A DNA stretch of 8,697 nucleotides from Armatimonadota bacterium (GTDB taxonomy: Bacteria; Armatimonadota; Abditibacteriia; CG2-30-59-28): the NCBI GenBank assembly GCA_016199605.1, contig JACQGJ010000507.1:1-8697 (forward strand), in the 5' to 3' direction. The notes below the pieces were generated by a model that saw only the letters and a list, made by a program, of their open reading frames with translations, was not told the DNA's origin and ran no database searches. Numbering within the stretch: the stretch's first letter is position 1; every line of letters begins with the position of its first letter. This document shows positions 1 through 7,168 of the stretch, piece after piece. A program made the position numbers and the translations under genes.

Positions 1-1
1 T

Positions 2-2749
2 CCACGGGCAAAGGGAACCGCAGGCCAGGAGATTCTCCAGTGCGTGTCCCCCGGAACTGGCGAGGTGGTCGTATCGTACCGACAAGAGGTCACTCGAACA
101 AAAGATGAAATCAGGATCCGCTACGAGGTCACACCCAGGCGAGACCTGGAACCCGCTGCGACCCTTGTTCAAATCTACCTGCCTGTGGCCACTCACACCG
201 GGCGACCGTGGTTGCTCTTCGGTCCCTCCTCCCCTCGGTCAGGAACCTTCCCGCCGCAACTACCTGCCTCACACGTGTTGCTCAATGAAGGTGGCTTCGA
301 TTGGCTGGCATGGAAATGCTCCGACACGGAATACCTTGCGGTAGCGCCCGACTGGACCGGATTCTCCCGAGTGCAGGTTCAGGACGACCGGCAGTTCAAG
401 GGGGAGCATTTCGAGGTTCAGCTTTACGCTGGTGTGCCGACGACCCTCGCAGCCGGCAAGACCTATTCGTTCGCCTTCACCCTCAAGGCGATGCAGTCCA
501 AAGAGGTCGAGTCCGCCCGGGAGAAGGCCGACCGCGAAAGAAAGGAGATCCTCGCGAGCATGACCAGCAAAGGCCCCGCGGCCCTTCTGAAAGTCGAGCC
601 AAACCTCCAGCCAGTGCCGAGGTTTGGGAAGCTCGAGTTGTCCGTCCAGCTTCGGGGCGATTACACCAATCCGTTCGACCCTGAAGATGTTTCGCTTGAG
701 GCGCACTTTCTCGACCCAACGGGCAAGGAGCAAGTGGTGCCGGGCTTCTTCTACGCAGATTACGCGCGATCGAGGGTAGGAGAAACCGAACAGATGAAGC
801 CTACGGGGCAATCGGGATGGAGGGTCCGTTACTGTCCCTTGATTGAGGGAAAGTACCGTTACTGGTTGTCCTTGAAGGACGGGAGTTCCGAAGTCCAAGG
901 CAAACCGGCGACGTTCCAAGTGGTGAAGTCTGCGCGCCCAGGCTTTGTTCGAGTCAGCAAAACCGACCCGCTCTACTTTGAGCACGATAACCACGAGTCC
1001 TACTTCGCCATCGGCGAAAACGTTTGCTGGTCGGGGAATGGAGGCACCTACGACTACGACAACTACTGGTCCAGGCTATCGGCGGAGGGCGCCAACTATG
1101 CGCGGCTCTGGATCGGGCCTTTTGACCTCTTCACCCTGGAGAGGGTCCCTCAGGATACCGCCGACCCGGTGGGTCTCGGGAGGTACGACCTGTCGAACAG
1201 TTGGCGGCTCGATTATGTGATCGACCAGGCGGAGCAGAAGGGCTTGAAGGTCATGTTCTGCATCGACTCGTTCAACTCGCTGCGGTTGAGCGAACCTTAC
1301 CCGATGTGGCAGGGCAACCCGTACAACGCGAAGAACGGCGGCCCCTTGGCGAAGCCCGAGCAGTTCTTTACCGACCCGGAGGCGCGCAAATACATGAAGC
1401 GCCGTCTCCGGTACATTATCGCTCGCTGGTCCTATAGCCCCGCGGTCCTTTCCTGGGAATTCTGGAACGAAGTCGACATCATCGAGAAGTACCTCAGCAA
1501 GGACGTTGTCGCCTGGCACCAGGAAATGGCTCGCTACCTTCGCGACCTCGATCCTTGTGACCACCTGATCACCACCAGTTGGGCCGGAACGAGCGGCGAT
1601 CCTGCAGTGGATGCTCTGCCCGAGATCGACTACGTCCAGAGTCACCAATATGGCGCCCGCGACGAGGCCGCGTATATGTCGAACGTCTGCCTCGACAAGG
1701 TGAAGCGCTACGGCAAGCCACACTACTTCGGGGAGTTCGGCACCGGCACCATGGCTGAGGGGACGAAGGAGGACGAGGACGGCACCCACCTGCACAACGG
1801 GCTTTGGACCGGGGTCATGTCCAACGCCGCGGGAACGTGTATGTTGTGGTGGTGGGACAACTACGTCGGGCCGAAGAATCTCTACTATCACTTCAAGCCG
1901 GTCGCCAACTTCGTGAAAGGTCTCCCCTTCAACAAGCTGCGCTTACGTCCCGCTCAAGTCGAGGAGGTTCGCTTCTCGGGGACGCCGCCTCCAGCGCGGC
2001 TCGAAGCGCTGACTCTCAACCCCGATCAGGGAAGCTGGACCCCGGCGCCCTACAATCAGCCGAACACGTTTACCTTGGGCCCAGCGGGCGAAGTCGATCC
2101 TAAGGACCGTCTGGCGAAGGTCCTTCACGGTAAGCGCAACCACACCGACTTGCACAACCCGGCGACTTTCCAGGTTGACTACGAGAAGGACGGGCAGTTC
2201 ATCGTGCAGGTCGCGGGGGTTTCGGGTTGGGGCGGCGCAAAGCTCAAGGTGTACCTCGATGGTGACTTGAAGCTCGACCGGGATTTCAAGGACGAGGGCG
2301 ACAGCAACGAGACCATGACGAAATATGACGGCAGTTATCCCGTCGAGGTCCCCAAGGGCAAACACACGATCCAGGTAGTCAACGATGGGAACGATTGGTT
2401 CTACGTCAGCTATCGGTTGCCCAGCTACCGACGCCGCACCGATCCCGGTCTTCAGATCTTTGGCCTAAAGTCCGAGTCCAGGCAGGCGCGTGGTCTGGCG
2501 GCCATGCTGTGGATCAAGGACGAGCGGTACAACTGGTTCAACCATAACCAGGGCGAGCAATTGAACGAGATCCCACCCACGGAGTTCACGCTGTCGGGTC
2601 TGAAGGACGGCGGCTACGAGGTGCAGTGGTGGGATACCTACACGGGCGAGGTCTCACGAACGGAGTCCGCTTCGGCCCACGGCGGGAAACTGACCGTTCC
2701 TGTCCCGAAGCTGATGAAGGACGTCGCCTGCAAGATCTTCAGAAGGTAG
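2..2749 (+). CDS. Multidomain clan GH-A (GH5-like) glycoside hydrolase with DUF5060-type domain, 5' partial
   Basis: Probable extracellular polysaccharide hydrolase. The frame is open from base 2 with no stop, so the start and any signal peptide lie outside the window. The GTG at 44 is only the first internal start codon, and residues here are counted from it. Residues 20-150 are beta-rich and unrecognised, then a short charged helix (150-172). Residues 188-295 resemble DUF5060, a beta-sandwich common before GH barrels. A TIM barrel follows (about 305-650): W471-EFWNE places the acid/base at E476 after N475, SHQYG (533-537) supplies the usual His/Tyr, and YFGEFG places the nucleophile at E564, as in clan GH-A. 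Residues 700-815 look like a carbohydrate-binding sandwich (DGDWFY-like end with NDGNDWFYVSY). The last 90 residues, with GYEVQWWDTYTGE, resemble the C-terminal sandwich of DUF4038/GH5-type enzymes. It is the first visible gene of a probable operon. Hydrolase assignment is strong; substrate and exact GH family are unknown. Confidence 0.85.
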   Translation, partial: PRAKGTAGQEILQCVSPGTGEVVVSYRQEVTRTKDEIRIRYEVTPRRDLEPAATLVQIYLPVATHTGRPWLLFGPSSPRSGTFPPQLPASHVLLNEGGFDWLAWKCSDTEYLAVAPDWTGFSRVQVQDDRQFKGEHFEVQLYAGVPTTLAAGKTYSFAFTLKAMQSKEVESAREKADRERKEILASMTSKGPAALLKVEPNLQPVPRFGKLELSVQLRGDYTNPFDPEDVSLEAHFLDPTGKEQVVPGFFYADYARSRVGETEQMKPTGQSGWRVRYCPLIEGKYRYWLSLKDGSSEVQGKPATFQVVKSARPGFVRVSKTDPLYFEHDNHESYFAIGENVCWSGNGGTYDYDNYWSRLSAEGANYARLWIGPFDLFTLERVPQDTADPVGLGRYDLSNSWRLDYVIDQAEQKGLKVMFCIDSFNSLRLSEPYPMWQGNPYNAKNGGPLAKPEQFFTDPEARKYMKRRLRYIIARWSYSPAVLSWEFWNEVDIIEKYLSKDVVAWHQEMARYLRDLDPCDHLITTSWAGTSGDPAVDALPEIDYVQSHQYGARDEAAYMSNVCLDKVKRYGKPHYFGEFGTGTMAEGTKEDEDGTHLHNGLWTGVMSNAAGTCMLWWWDNYVGPKNLYYHFKPVANFVKGLPFNKLRLRPAQVEEVRFSGTPPPARLEALTLNPDQGSWTPAPYNQPNTFTLGPAGEVDPKDRLAKVLHGKRNHTDLHNPATFQVDYEKDGQFIVQVAGVSGWGGAKLKVYLDGDLKLDRDFKDEGDSNETMTKYDGSYPVEVPKGKHTIQVVNDGNDWFYVSYRLPSYRRRTDPGLQIFGLKSESRQARGLAAMLWIKDERYNWFNHNQGEQLNEIPPTEFTLSGLKDGGYEVQWWDTYTGEVSRTESASAHGGKLTVPVPKLMKDVACKIFRR

Positions 2750-2756
2750 ACAGGAA

Positions 2757-2761
2757 GGGAG
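2757..2761 (+). promoter_or_regulatory. Shine-Dalgarno site of the second hydrolase gene
   Basis: GGGAG sits 6 nt before the ATG at 2768, inside the 18-bp gap after the upstream stop codon. It fixes the start and supports translation from a shared mRNA. Confidence 0.75.
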
Positions 2762-2767
2762 TTCGCA

Positions 2768-5017
2768 ATGAGACTGATCTTGATCACGTGCCTGAGTGTT
2801 CTCCTCCAGACGCTCCGCTTCGCCCCGGCCGTCGCGGACACGGTGACGCTCACGAATCCGGGCTTCGAGCAAGTCAATGCCGAGGGAGTTCCCTCGAAGT
2901 GGGAAGGGGCCAACAGCCATACGCAAGGCGGAACCACTTCGGACGCGCCGCACAGCGGGAAGGTCGCGGCCCGAATTGCGGGGAACGGTCAGGCGCAGGC
3001 ATGGCGTCAGGTTCTCCCCGAACCCGACACGCGGATTTTTACGGCGTCGGGTTGGTTCCGCGCCCGCGGGGTCAAGATCGACCCGCGCGCGGAGAACGAG
3101 GAGTACGCCCGGTTCTATTTCCACATCCACTATGTGGGCCGTCCCTACTCTGACGCGACCCAGGTATGGAAGGATCTGCCTGTCGGAACGTATGACTGGA
3201 CTCGACTCTCAGTGCGGCTGGTTCCTCAAACCCAGTGGAAGATCGAGAAAGTTTGGATGACCGTTGCCGCGCGGTTTTCCGCAGGCGCCCTCGACTTCGA
3301 CGACCTCGGTTTCTCCCCTGCCCCTTCCCGCGGCGGGTTCACGGCAATGGAGTGGGCGAACGGTCTCAATCCCGTCGTCTTGAGCGACATGGGCCAGTGT
3401 ACCCCTGCCTCTGCGCTTGCGCCGCACGCCCGGCGTGGCCATTGGCGATTGATCGACTATGAGGGAGGAGGCTGGAAAGGTCGGATGGTGTGGGCCTCGG
3501 AAGAAACCGCGGCGCCGCCGCTTACTCTCCCCCTCCAGGCGCGCGGGTGGCACGCGATCTACCTCGGGTTGGCGGATCCCTCCTACCTCGGATGCAAAGC
3601 GTTGGTGAAGCTCACTCGCGATCCGGCCTACGTTCCTCGCTCAGTCACCTCCGGACCTATCGAGGAGGTCTTCTTCAAAGTGGCCGAGGTGTCCGGCCAG
3701 AGCCTCCACTTCTCCCAGCAGTTCACAGGGATGACGACGGGCTGCGGCCTCGGGTATGTGAAGTTGGTGCCCCTCACCGACGCGGAGGTGGCGGCACTCA
3801 AGGAGGAACGAGCCAGTTTCGAGCGCAAACGTCTCACCACAACCATCGATGGGTTCAGCTACATCTATGAGAGACGCCCGACCACGAAAAAGTCCCTGCT
3901 TCAAGAGGTGGAAGTCTACCGGGATTCCGACTTCAAGACTATCATCCTGCAGATGAGCGGCGCCGACATGGTCAACTATCCCTCAAAGGTGGGTGAGATG
4001 CGAGGACAGGACCTGAGCGACTTTGGCAGGAAAGGAGACCGGTTCTACGCCGAGTCCCTTCGGGAGCTGGCGCGCAAGAAGATCAACCCAACAAAGGTCC
4101 TGATCGACGGGGCGCATGACCTGGGCATGAAGGTTCATGTCTCGATCCGAACCGGGGCCTGGGTCTATCCCGGACCGCTGGCGGATTTCTTCAGTAGCAA
4201 GTTCTTTCAACAACACCCCGAATGGCGTTGCGTTGACCGAGATGGGACCGAGGTGACAAGGATGAGCCTGGCCGTCCCCGAGGTGCGCGCTCACCTGGTT
4301 GAGGTTCTCCGAGAGGCGGTTCGTTTTGGAGCGGACGGTGCCAACGTTCTCTTCGTGCGGGGAGCTCCCTACGTGCTCTTCGAGAAGCCTTTCTGCGACC
4401 TGTTCCGAAAACAGTTCGGCGACGATCCGTTGACACTGGAGGAAACAGATCCCCGAATCCTCCAGCTTCGCACGGATCTCGTTACGAGCTTTATGCAAGA
4501 GATCAGAACGATGTTGGACGAGGAGGGCGCTCGCCGCCGTGGAAGCGAACGTCTACAGCTTAGCGCTCTGGTGCTCGCAAACGAAGCGGACAATCTCAAG
4601 TTTGGGATCGATGTGCGACGGTGGGTGAATGACGGGCTGCTCGACTTGGTCATGCCCTACCTCCACGCGGGCGGCGGAACAGCCGCTGATTACGACCTGA
4701 AGTACTTCAAGGAAGTATGCGCCCCGAAACAGGTTCCCGTTAGCCCCACCTTCATCGGATGGGATACCCCCAGTCTTGACGATATGATGAAGCGCGTCGT
4801 CAAGTACTACGACGCCGGCGCCGACGGCATCACCTTCTGGGACGGCAACTCGGGCGCCGACCAGACGGACCGCTGGTCGGTCGTGTCCCGCCTCGGTCAC
4901 CTGGACGAGCTCCGCCAACGCGCGGACGAAGGCGCCCCCCACCCCGCCAACCTCCGCTTCCACAAACTCGACGGCCTTGTGACAGATGGGAGGTACGGGG
5001 TGGAGTGGGGGTATTGA
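2768..5017 (+). CDS. Secreted GHL/DUF187-like hydrolase with N-terminal carbohydrate-binding-like domain
   Basis: Likely exported glycan-active or glycan-binding protein of 749 aa. Residues 1-23 form a signal peptide: a single Arg, a hydrophobic run LILITCLSVLLQTL, and AVA before D24 as a signal peptidase I site. Residues 26-185 start with NPGFE and end with LDFDDLGF, the usual framing of a CBM4/9-type jelly-roll. Residues 190-345 are a second beta-rich region of unknown class. Residues 355-715 read as a TIM barrel of the GHL (DUF187, GH10-like) type: HPEWRCVDRDG (483-493), DGANVLFVRGAP (523-534) followed by E539, LLDLVMPYLH (624-633) and AGADGITFWDG (683-693). The position that is Asp in the DUF187 motif DGIHFDYVRYP is Leu528 here. 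ATG 2768 has a good ribosome site. The gene probably shares a transcript with the upstream hydrolase. Fold is likely; catalytic activity and substrate are uncertain. Confidence 0.8.
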   Translation: MRLILITCLSVLLQTLRFAPAVADTVTLTNPGFEQVNAEGVPSKWEGANSHTQGGTTSDAPHSGKVAARIAGNGQAQAWRQVLPEPDTRIFTASGWFRARGVKIDPRAENEEYARFYFHIHYVGRPYSDATQVWKDLPVGTYDWTRLSVRLVPQTQWKIEKVWMTVAARFSAGALDFDDLGFSPAPSRGGFTAMEWANGLNPVVLSDMGQCTPASALAPHARRGHWRLIDYEGGGWKGRMVWASEETAAPPLTLPLQARGWHAIYLGLADPSYLGCKALVKLTRDPAYVPRSVTSGPIEEVFFKVAEVSGQSLHFSQQFTGMTTGCGLGYVKLVPLTDAEVAALKEERASFERKRLTTTIDGFSYIYERRPTTKKSLLQEVEVYRDSDFKTIILQMSGADMVNYPSKVGEMRGQDLSDFGRKGDRFYAESLRELARKKINPTKVLIDGAHDLGMKVHVSIRTGAWVYPGPLADFFSSKFFQQHPEWRCVDRDGTEVTRMSLAVPEVRAHLVEVLREAVRFGADGANVLFVRGAPYVLFEKPFCDLFRKQFGDDPLTLEETDPRILQLRTDLVTSFMQEIRTMLDEEGARRRGSERLQLSALVLANEADNLKFGIDVRRWVNDGLLDLVMPYLHAGGGTAADYDLKYFKEVCAPKQVPVSPTFIGWDTPSLDDMMKRVVKYYDAGADGITFWDGNSGADQTDRWSVVSRLGHLDELRQRADEGAPHPANLRFHKLDGLVTDGRYGVEWGY

Positions 5018-5054
5018 GGGGCGGGTCCTCCGGTCCCTTTGTCTTCGCGCTCCT

Positions 5055-5058
5055 GGAG
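5055..5058 (+). promoter_or_regulatory. Shine-Dalgarno site deciding the oxidoreductase start
   Basis: GGAG lies 5 nt before ATG 5064 and 8 nt before ATG 5067. It favours these over the in-frame ATG at 4986, which would overlap the upstream gene and add 26 residues unlike the family. Confidence 0.7.
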
Positions 5059-5063
5059 CAGCA

Positions 5064-6092
5064 ATGATGAACGCGAAAACGATACGGCTGGCCATCATCG
5101 GTCTCGGCAACTGGGCGCGCCGCGCCTACCTCCCAAACCTGTCGCTGATTCACGGCGTCGAGATCGCTGCGTTGTGTACTCGGAGCCGGGAGAACCTCGA
5201 GGCTGCGCTCTCCCTTGTGACGGGATCCCCCCGGTGCTTTGAGGAGTACGGCTCGATGCTGGGCTGGGGTGAGTTCGATGGAGTGATCGTCGCCACCGCG
5301 GCCGGTGGACATCGGGAAATCGTGGAGTCCTTTCTGCGAGCGGGATATCCGGTTCTCTGCGAGAAGCCCCTCGCGCCAACTGTTGAGGAGTGCGACGGTC
5401 TCGTGAGGACTGCTGCCGCGACCGGCCTACCTTTGCAGGTCGGACTGGAGTTCCGGTATGCTCCCAATTGCGTGCGGGTCTCGGAGGTCCTGAGATCAGG
5501 CGGGATTGGCAGGCCCTCGCTGATCTGGTGCCATGTGTTTCGAGACAAGGCGCGGTCAGTCCTCACGGAATCCGAACGCTACACCCTCCCCGGCGGTGTG
5601 TTCTCCGAATTCCTCTGTCACTACCTCGACCTGATGACATGGTTTGCGGGCGGTTCTCCCGCTTCCATCACCGTGGACGCCGGGCGGCGACTCGGAACCC
5701 CCTCCTTCGATCACGGCTCCCTTCAGATGGCCTTTGCCAACGACGCAGTCGCCAGTCTCTCGTTCTCGATGTTCGCTCCTCGACAGAGCGAGGAGGTGCG
5801 CCTGGGTATAGTAGGCGACGCGGGCGCTGTGGAGCTCGATCTGAGAACAGGCCAATTGCTGCTCTCCTCGACCACCAGAGCACCTGAAGTCGTCCAACTC
5901 CCCGATCCCGGTCACCCCAGCCAACCTTATCCCGGATGCTACGAGCAGATCGTTGACTTTGCCGAGTGCATACGCGCCCGGCGCGCTCCCAAAGTAGACG
6001 CTGCCATCGGGCGTAATCTCGTAGCCCTCACCCTCGCCGCGGACGCCTCGGCGAAAGCGAATACGAAACGGAGGATATCCATGAGCGATTGA
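5064..6092 (+). CDS. Gfo/Idh/MocA-family NAD(P)-dependent oxidoreductase
   Basis: Cytoplasmic dehydrogenase of 342 aa, the usual family length, probably acting on a sugar, sugar acid, inositol or a related polyol. The N-terminal Rossmann fold starts with IRLAIIGLGNWARRAYLP, giving the GxGxxA dinucleotide loop at G13-A18. CEKPLAPT contains the family's EKP motif (E100-P102), where the Lys is the conserved catalytic residue. The C-terminal alpha/beta domain has GGVFSEFLCHYLDLMTWFAGG (177-197), whose H185 matches the catalytic His; the usual Asp four residues before it is Glu181 here. There is no signal peptide. Start 5064 is chosen for its GGAG site and because the homologous region begins at once; ATG 5067 is equally possible. 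The 46-bp gap from the upstream hydrolase shows no promoter, so it is probably the last gene of that operon. Family assignment is firm; substrate is not predictable. Confidence 0.93.
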   Translation: MMNAKTIRLAIIGLGNWARRAYLPNLSLIHGVEIAALCTRSRENLEAALSLVTGSPRCFEEYGSMLGWGEFDGVIVATAAGGHREIVESFLRAGYPVLCEKPLAPTVEECDGLVRTAAATGLPLQVGLEFRYAPNCVRVSEVLRSGGIGRPSLIWCHVFRDKARSVLTESERYTLPGGVFSEFLCHYLDLMTWFAGGSPASITVDAGRRLGTPSFDHGSLQMAFANDAVASLSFSMFAPRQSEEVRLGIVGDAGAVELDLRTGQLLLSSTTRAPEVVQLPDPGHPSQPYPGCYEQIVDFAECIRARRAPKVDAAIGRNLVALTLAADASAKANTKRRISMSD

Positions 6093-6121
6093 CAACGCTC
6101 AAACGATTCACAAGAATTACG

Positions 6122-6177
6122 CCCCCCGTAGGACAAAGCTGGAACCTTATCCTGCGAATGTGGAGCGGGACGGGGGG
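6122..6177 (+). terminator. Possible weak terminator stem-loop
   Basis: CCCCCCGT (6122-6129) is exactly complementary to ACGGGGGG (6170-6177). A second short pairing inside (AGGA 6130-6133 with TCCT 6150-6153) shortens the loop. It starts 29 nt after the oxidoreductase stop, the right place for a terminator. The loop is long and no T-run follows, so a canonical intrinsic terminator is not supported. Confidence 0.25.
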
Positions 6178-6199
6178 ACACACGCCTCGCGTCTCTCAT

Positions 6200-6228
6200 T
6201 TGACCAATCCAGTGCCTTTCGGTAAAAT
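6200..6228 (+). promoter_or_regulatory. Sigma-70-type promoter for the nucleotidyltransferase-kinase operon
   Basis: TTGACC (6200-6205) and TAAAAT (6223-6228) are separated by exactly 17 bp, and each differs from the E. coli consensus at one position. Transcription would begin near 6235, leaving a leader of about 80 nt before ATG 6317. It is the only strong promoter-like match noticed in an intergenic gap of this window. Confidence 0.65.
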
Positions 6229-6235
6229 GCCTGCC

Positions 6236-6249
6236 GGCGATGAATCGCC
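6236..6249. promoter_or_regulatory. Dyad at the transcription start, operator candidate
   Basis: GGCGAT and ATCGCC form a perfect 6+6 inverted repeat with a 2-bp centre. It begins 8 bp after the -10 hexamer, so it covers the predicted +1 and initial transcribed region, where a repressor would block initiation. As RNA it could also be a small 5' hairpin. No regulator gene is present to match it to. Confidence 0.35.
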
Positions 6250-6303
6250 TGACTACCATTCCACCTGATACTCACACGGGGCGTGATGGCAGTCGGCCCT
6301 TAC

Positions 6304-6310
6304 GAGAGGA
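6304..6310 (+). promoter_or_regulatory. Shine-Dalgarno site of the nucleotidyltransferase
   Basis: GAGAGGA ends 6 nt before ATG 6317. It supports that ATG over the TTG codon immediately upstream at 6314. Confidence 0.7.
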
Positions 6311-6316
6311 TTTTTG

Positions 6317-7153
6317 ATGATATATAAAGCCGTCATTCTTGCTCGCGGCCTTGGCACTCGGATGCAGAAACAGGTTGAAGGGGTCGAGTTGGATGAGCAA
6401 ACCAGGAAGGCAGCCGACGCCGGCTCCAAAGCCTTGATCCCGGTAAGCGAAGACGGGCGCCCGTTTCTGGACTACGCGATTCAGGAGCTGCTGGACGCCG
6501 GGTTCACCGATATCTGTCTCGTAATCGCTCCGGACAATTCGGTGATGCGGGACCGGTATCAGGAAATCTCTGTCCGCGCCTCCGACTTCAGAATCCATTT
6601 TGCGTGTCAGGTCGAACCTCGCGGCACGGCGGATGCCGTCAATGCCGCGCGGGAATTTGCCGGTGAGGACGAGTTCGTCATGGTGAACTGCGACAATCTC
6701 TACTCTGTCGCAGCCCTCGAGACCTTGCGAAAGGCGCCGAAGGGCGCGTGCTACGCCGCGGGTTACGAGCGGGAGTCGATGGTCGCAAAAGGAAACATCG
6801 AGCCGGAACGGGTCTCCCGTTTCGCCGTGATGGAAGTCGATGGCGACTGGAACCTGAAGCGGGTCGTCGAGAAGCCCGAACGACCCGAGGACTACGCCCT
6901 TGAGGGCAAAGTCTACGTGAGCATGAACCTCTTTCGTTTCACGCCTGCGATCTTCACAGCCTGTGATAGCATCGCCCCTGACCCTGTGCGAGGGGAGTTG
7001 GAGTTGCCCACGGCGGCCCAGTATGTGATCGATCACCGGTTGGACTCCTTCAAAGTCCTGCCAACGACGGAGGGAGTCTTCGACCTGACCTCAAAAGCAG
7101 ACATCGCTCCACTGCAGGAGCGCCTGCGACAACGAAAGCTGCGCTTCAAATGA
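6317..7153 (+). CDS. Sugar-1-phosphate nucleotidylyltransferase-like NTP transferase
   Basis: Predicted cytoplasmic enzyme of 278 aa joining an NTP to a sugar 1-phosphate to give an NDP-sugar and pyrophosphate. The N-terminus has the nucleotide-binding signature as LARGLGTRM (8-16), with Arg10 where LAAGxGTR is usual. An unusually long stretch (17-37) then leads to K38-ALIPV, the conserved Lys/Pro segment. RPFLDYAIQELLDAGF (48-63) is the standard next block. PRGTADAV (101-108) and NCDN (124-127, metal-binding-type D126) match the RmlA/GalU core; EKPE (185-188), GELELPTAA (226-234) and the late FDL Asp (D256) complete it. Length fits a single-domain enzyme without the left-handed helix of GlmU or GlgC. 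It begins a two-gene operon with the kinase 15 bp downstream, which suggests the kinase supplies its substrate. NTP and sugar specificity are unknown. Confidence 0.88.
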   Translation: MIYKAVILARGLGTRMQKQVEGVELDEQTRKAADAGSKALIPVSEDGRPFLDYAIQELLDAGFTDICLVIAPDNSVMRDRYQEISVRASDFRIHFACQVEPRGTADAVNAAREFAGEDEFVMVNCDNLYSVAALETLRKAPKGACYAAGYERESMVAKGNIEPERVSRFAVMEVDGDWNLKRVVEKPERPEDYALEGKVYVSMNLFRFTPAIFTACDSIAPDPVRGELELPTAAQYVIDHRLDSFKVLPTTEGVFDLTSKADIAPLQERLRQRKLRFK

Positions 7154-7154
7154 C

Positions 7155-7160
7155 AGGGAA
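7155..7160 (+). promoter_or_regulatory. Shine-Dalgarno site of the kinase gene
   Basis: AGGGAA lies 8 nt before ATG 7169 and immediately follows the upstream TGA, so the two genes are probably translated from one mRNA. Confidence 0.65.
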
Positions 7161-7168
7161 CCTGATCG

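Larger units (their letters stand above)
6093..6316. other. Intergenic region between two same-strand operons
   Basis: A 224-bp gap without a credible gene. In order it holds an interrupted GC-rich inverted repeat (6122-6129 with 6170-6177), a sigma-70-like promoter (6200-6228), a perfect dyad at 6236-6249, and an imperfect dyad at 6272-6286 (TCACAC with GCGTGA). The arrangement fits a transcription boundary: end of the hydrolase/oxidoreductase operon, then start of the nucleotidyltransferase/kinase operon with a 5' leader of about 80 nt. Confidence 0.6.

Noticed and set aside
44..46. GTG at 44 as the true start of the GH5-like gene
   Set aside because: The frame stays open to base 2 with protein-like sequence and no convincing ribosome site precedes the GTG; a secreted enzyme would also need a signal peptide upstream.
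1076..1891. 271-codon open frame on the minus strand
   Set aside because: Lies opposite the catalytic barrel of a clear glycoside hydrolase; long antisense frames are expected in GC-rich coding DNA, and its translation shows no recognisable domain.
2780..2793. Possible lipobox around Cys8 (LITC) in the second hydrolase
   Set aside because: Too close to the N-terminus and Thr precedes the Cys, where Gly, Ala or Ser is normal; the AVA-D signal peptidase I site at residue 23 fits better.
4986..5063. In-frame ATG at 4986 as start of the oxidoreductase
   Set aside because: It would overlap the end of the upstream hydrolase and add 26 residues before the Rossmann fold; ATG 5064 has a GGAG site and family-like N-terminus.
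5018..5063. Possible promoter or terminator between second hydrolase and oxidoreductase
   Set aside because: Only 46 bp, no -35/-10 pair and no stem followed by T-run; only the ribosome site is recognisable.
6272..7036. 254-codon open frame on the minus strand
   Set aside because: Antisense to the nucleotidyltransferase, whose motifs are unmistakable; the antisense translation has no family features.
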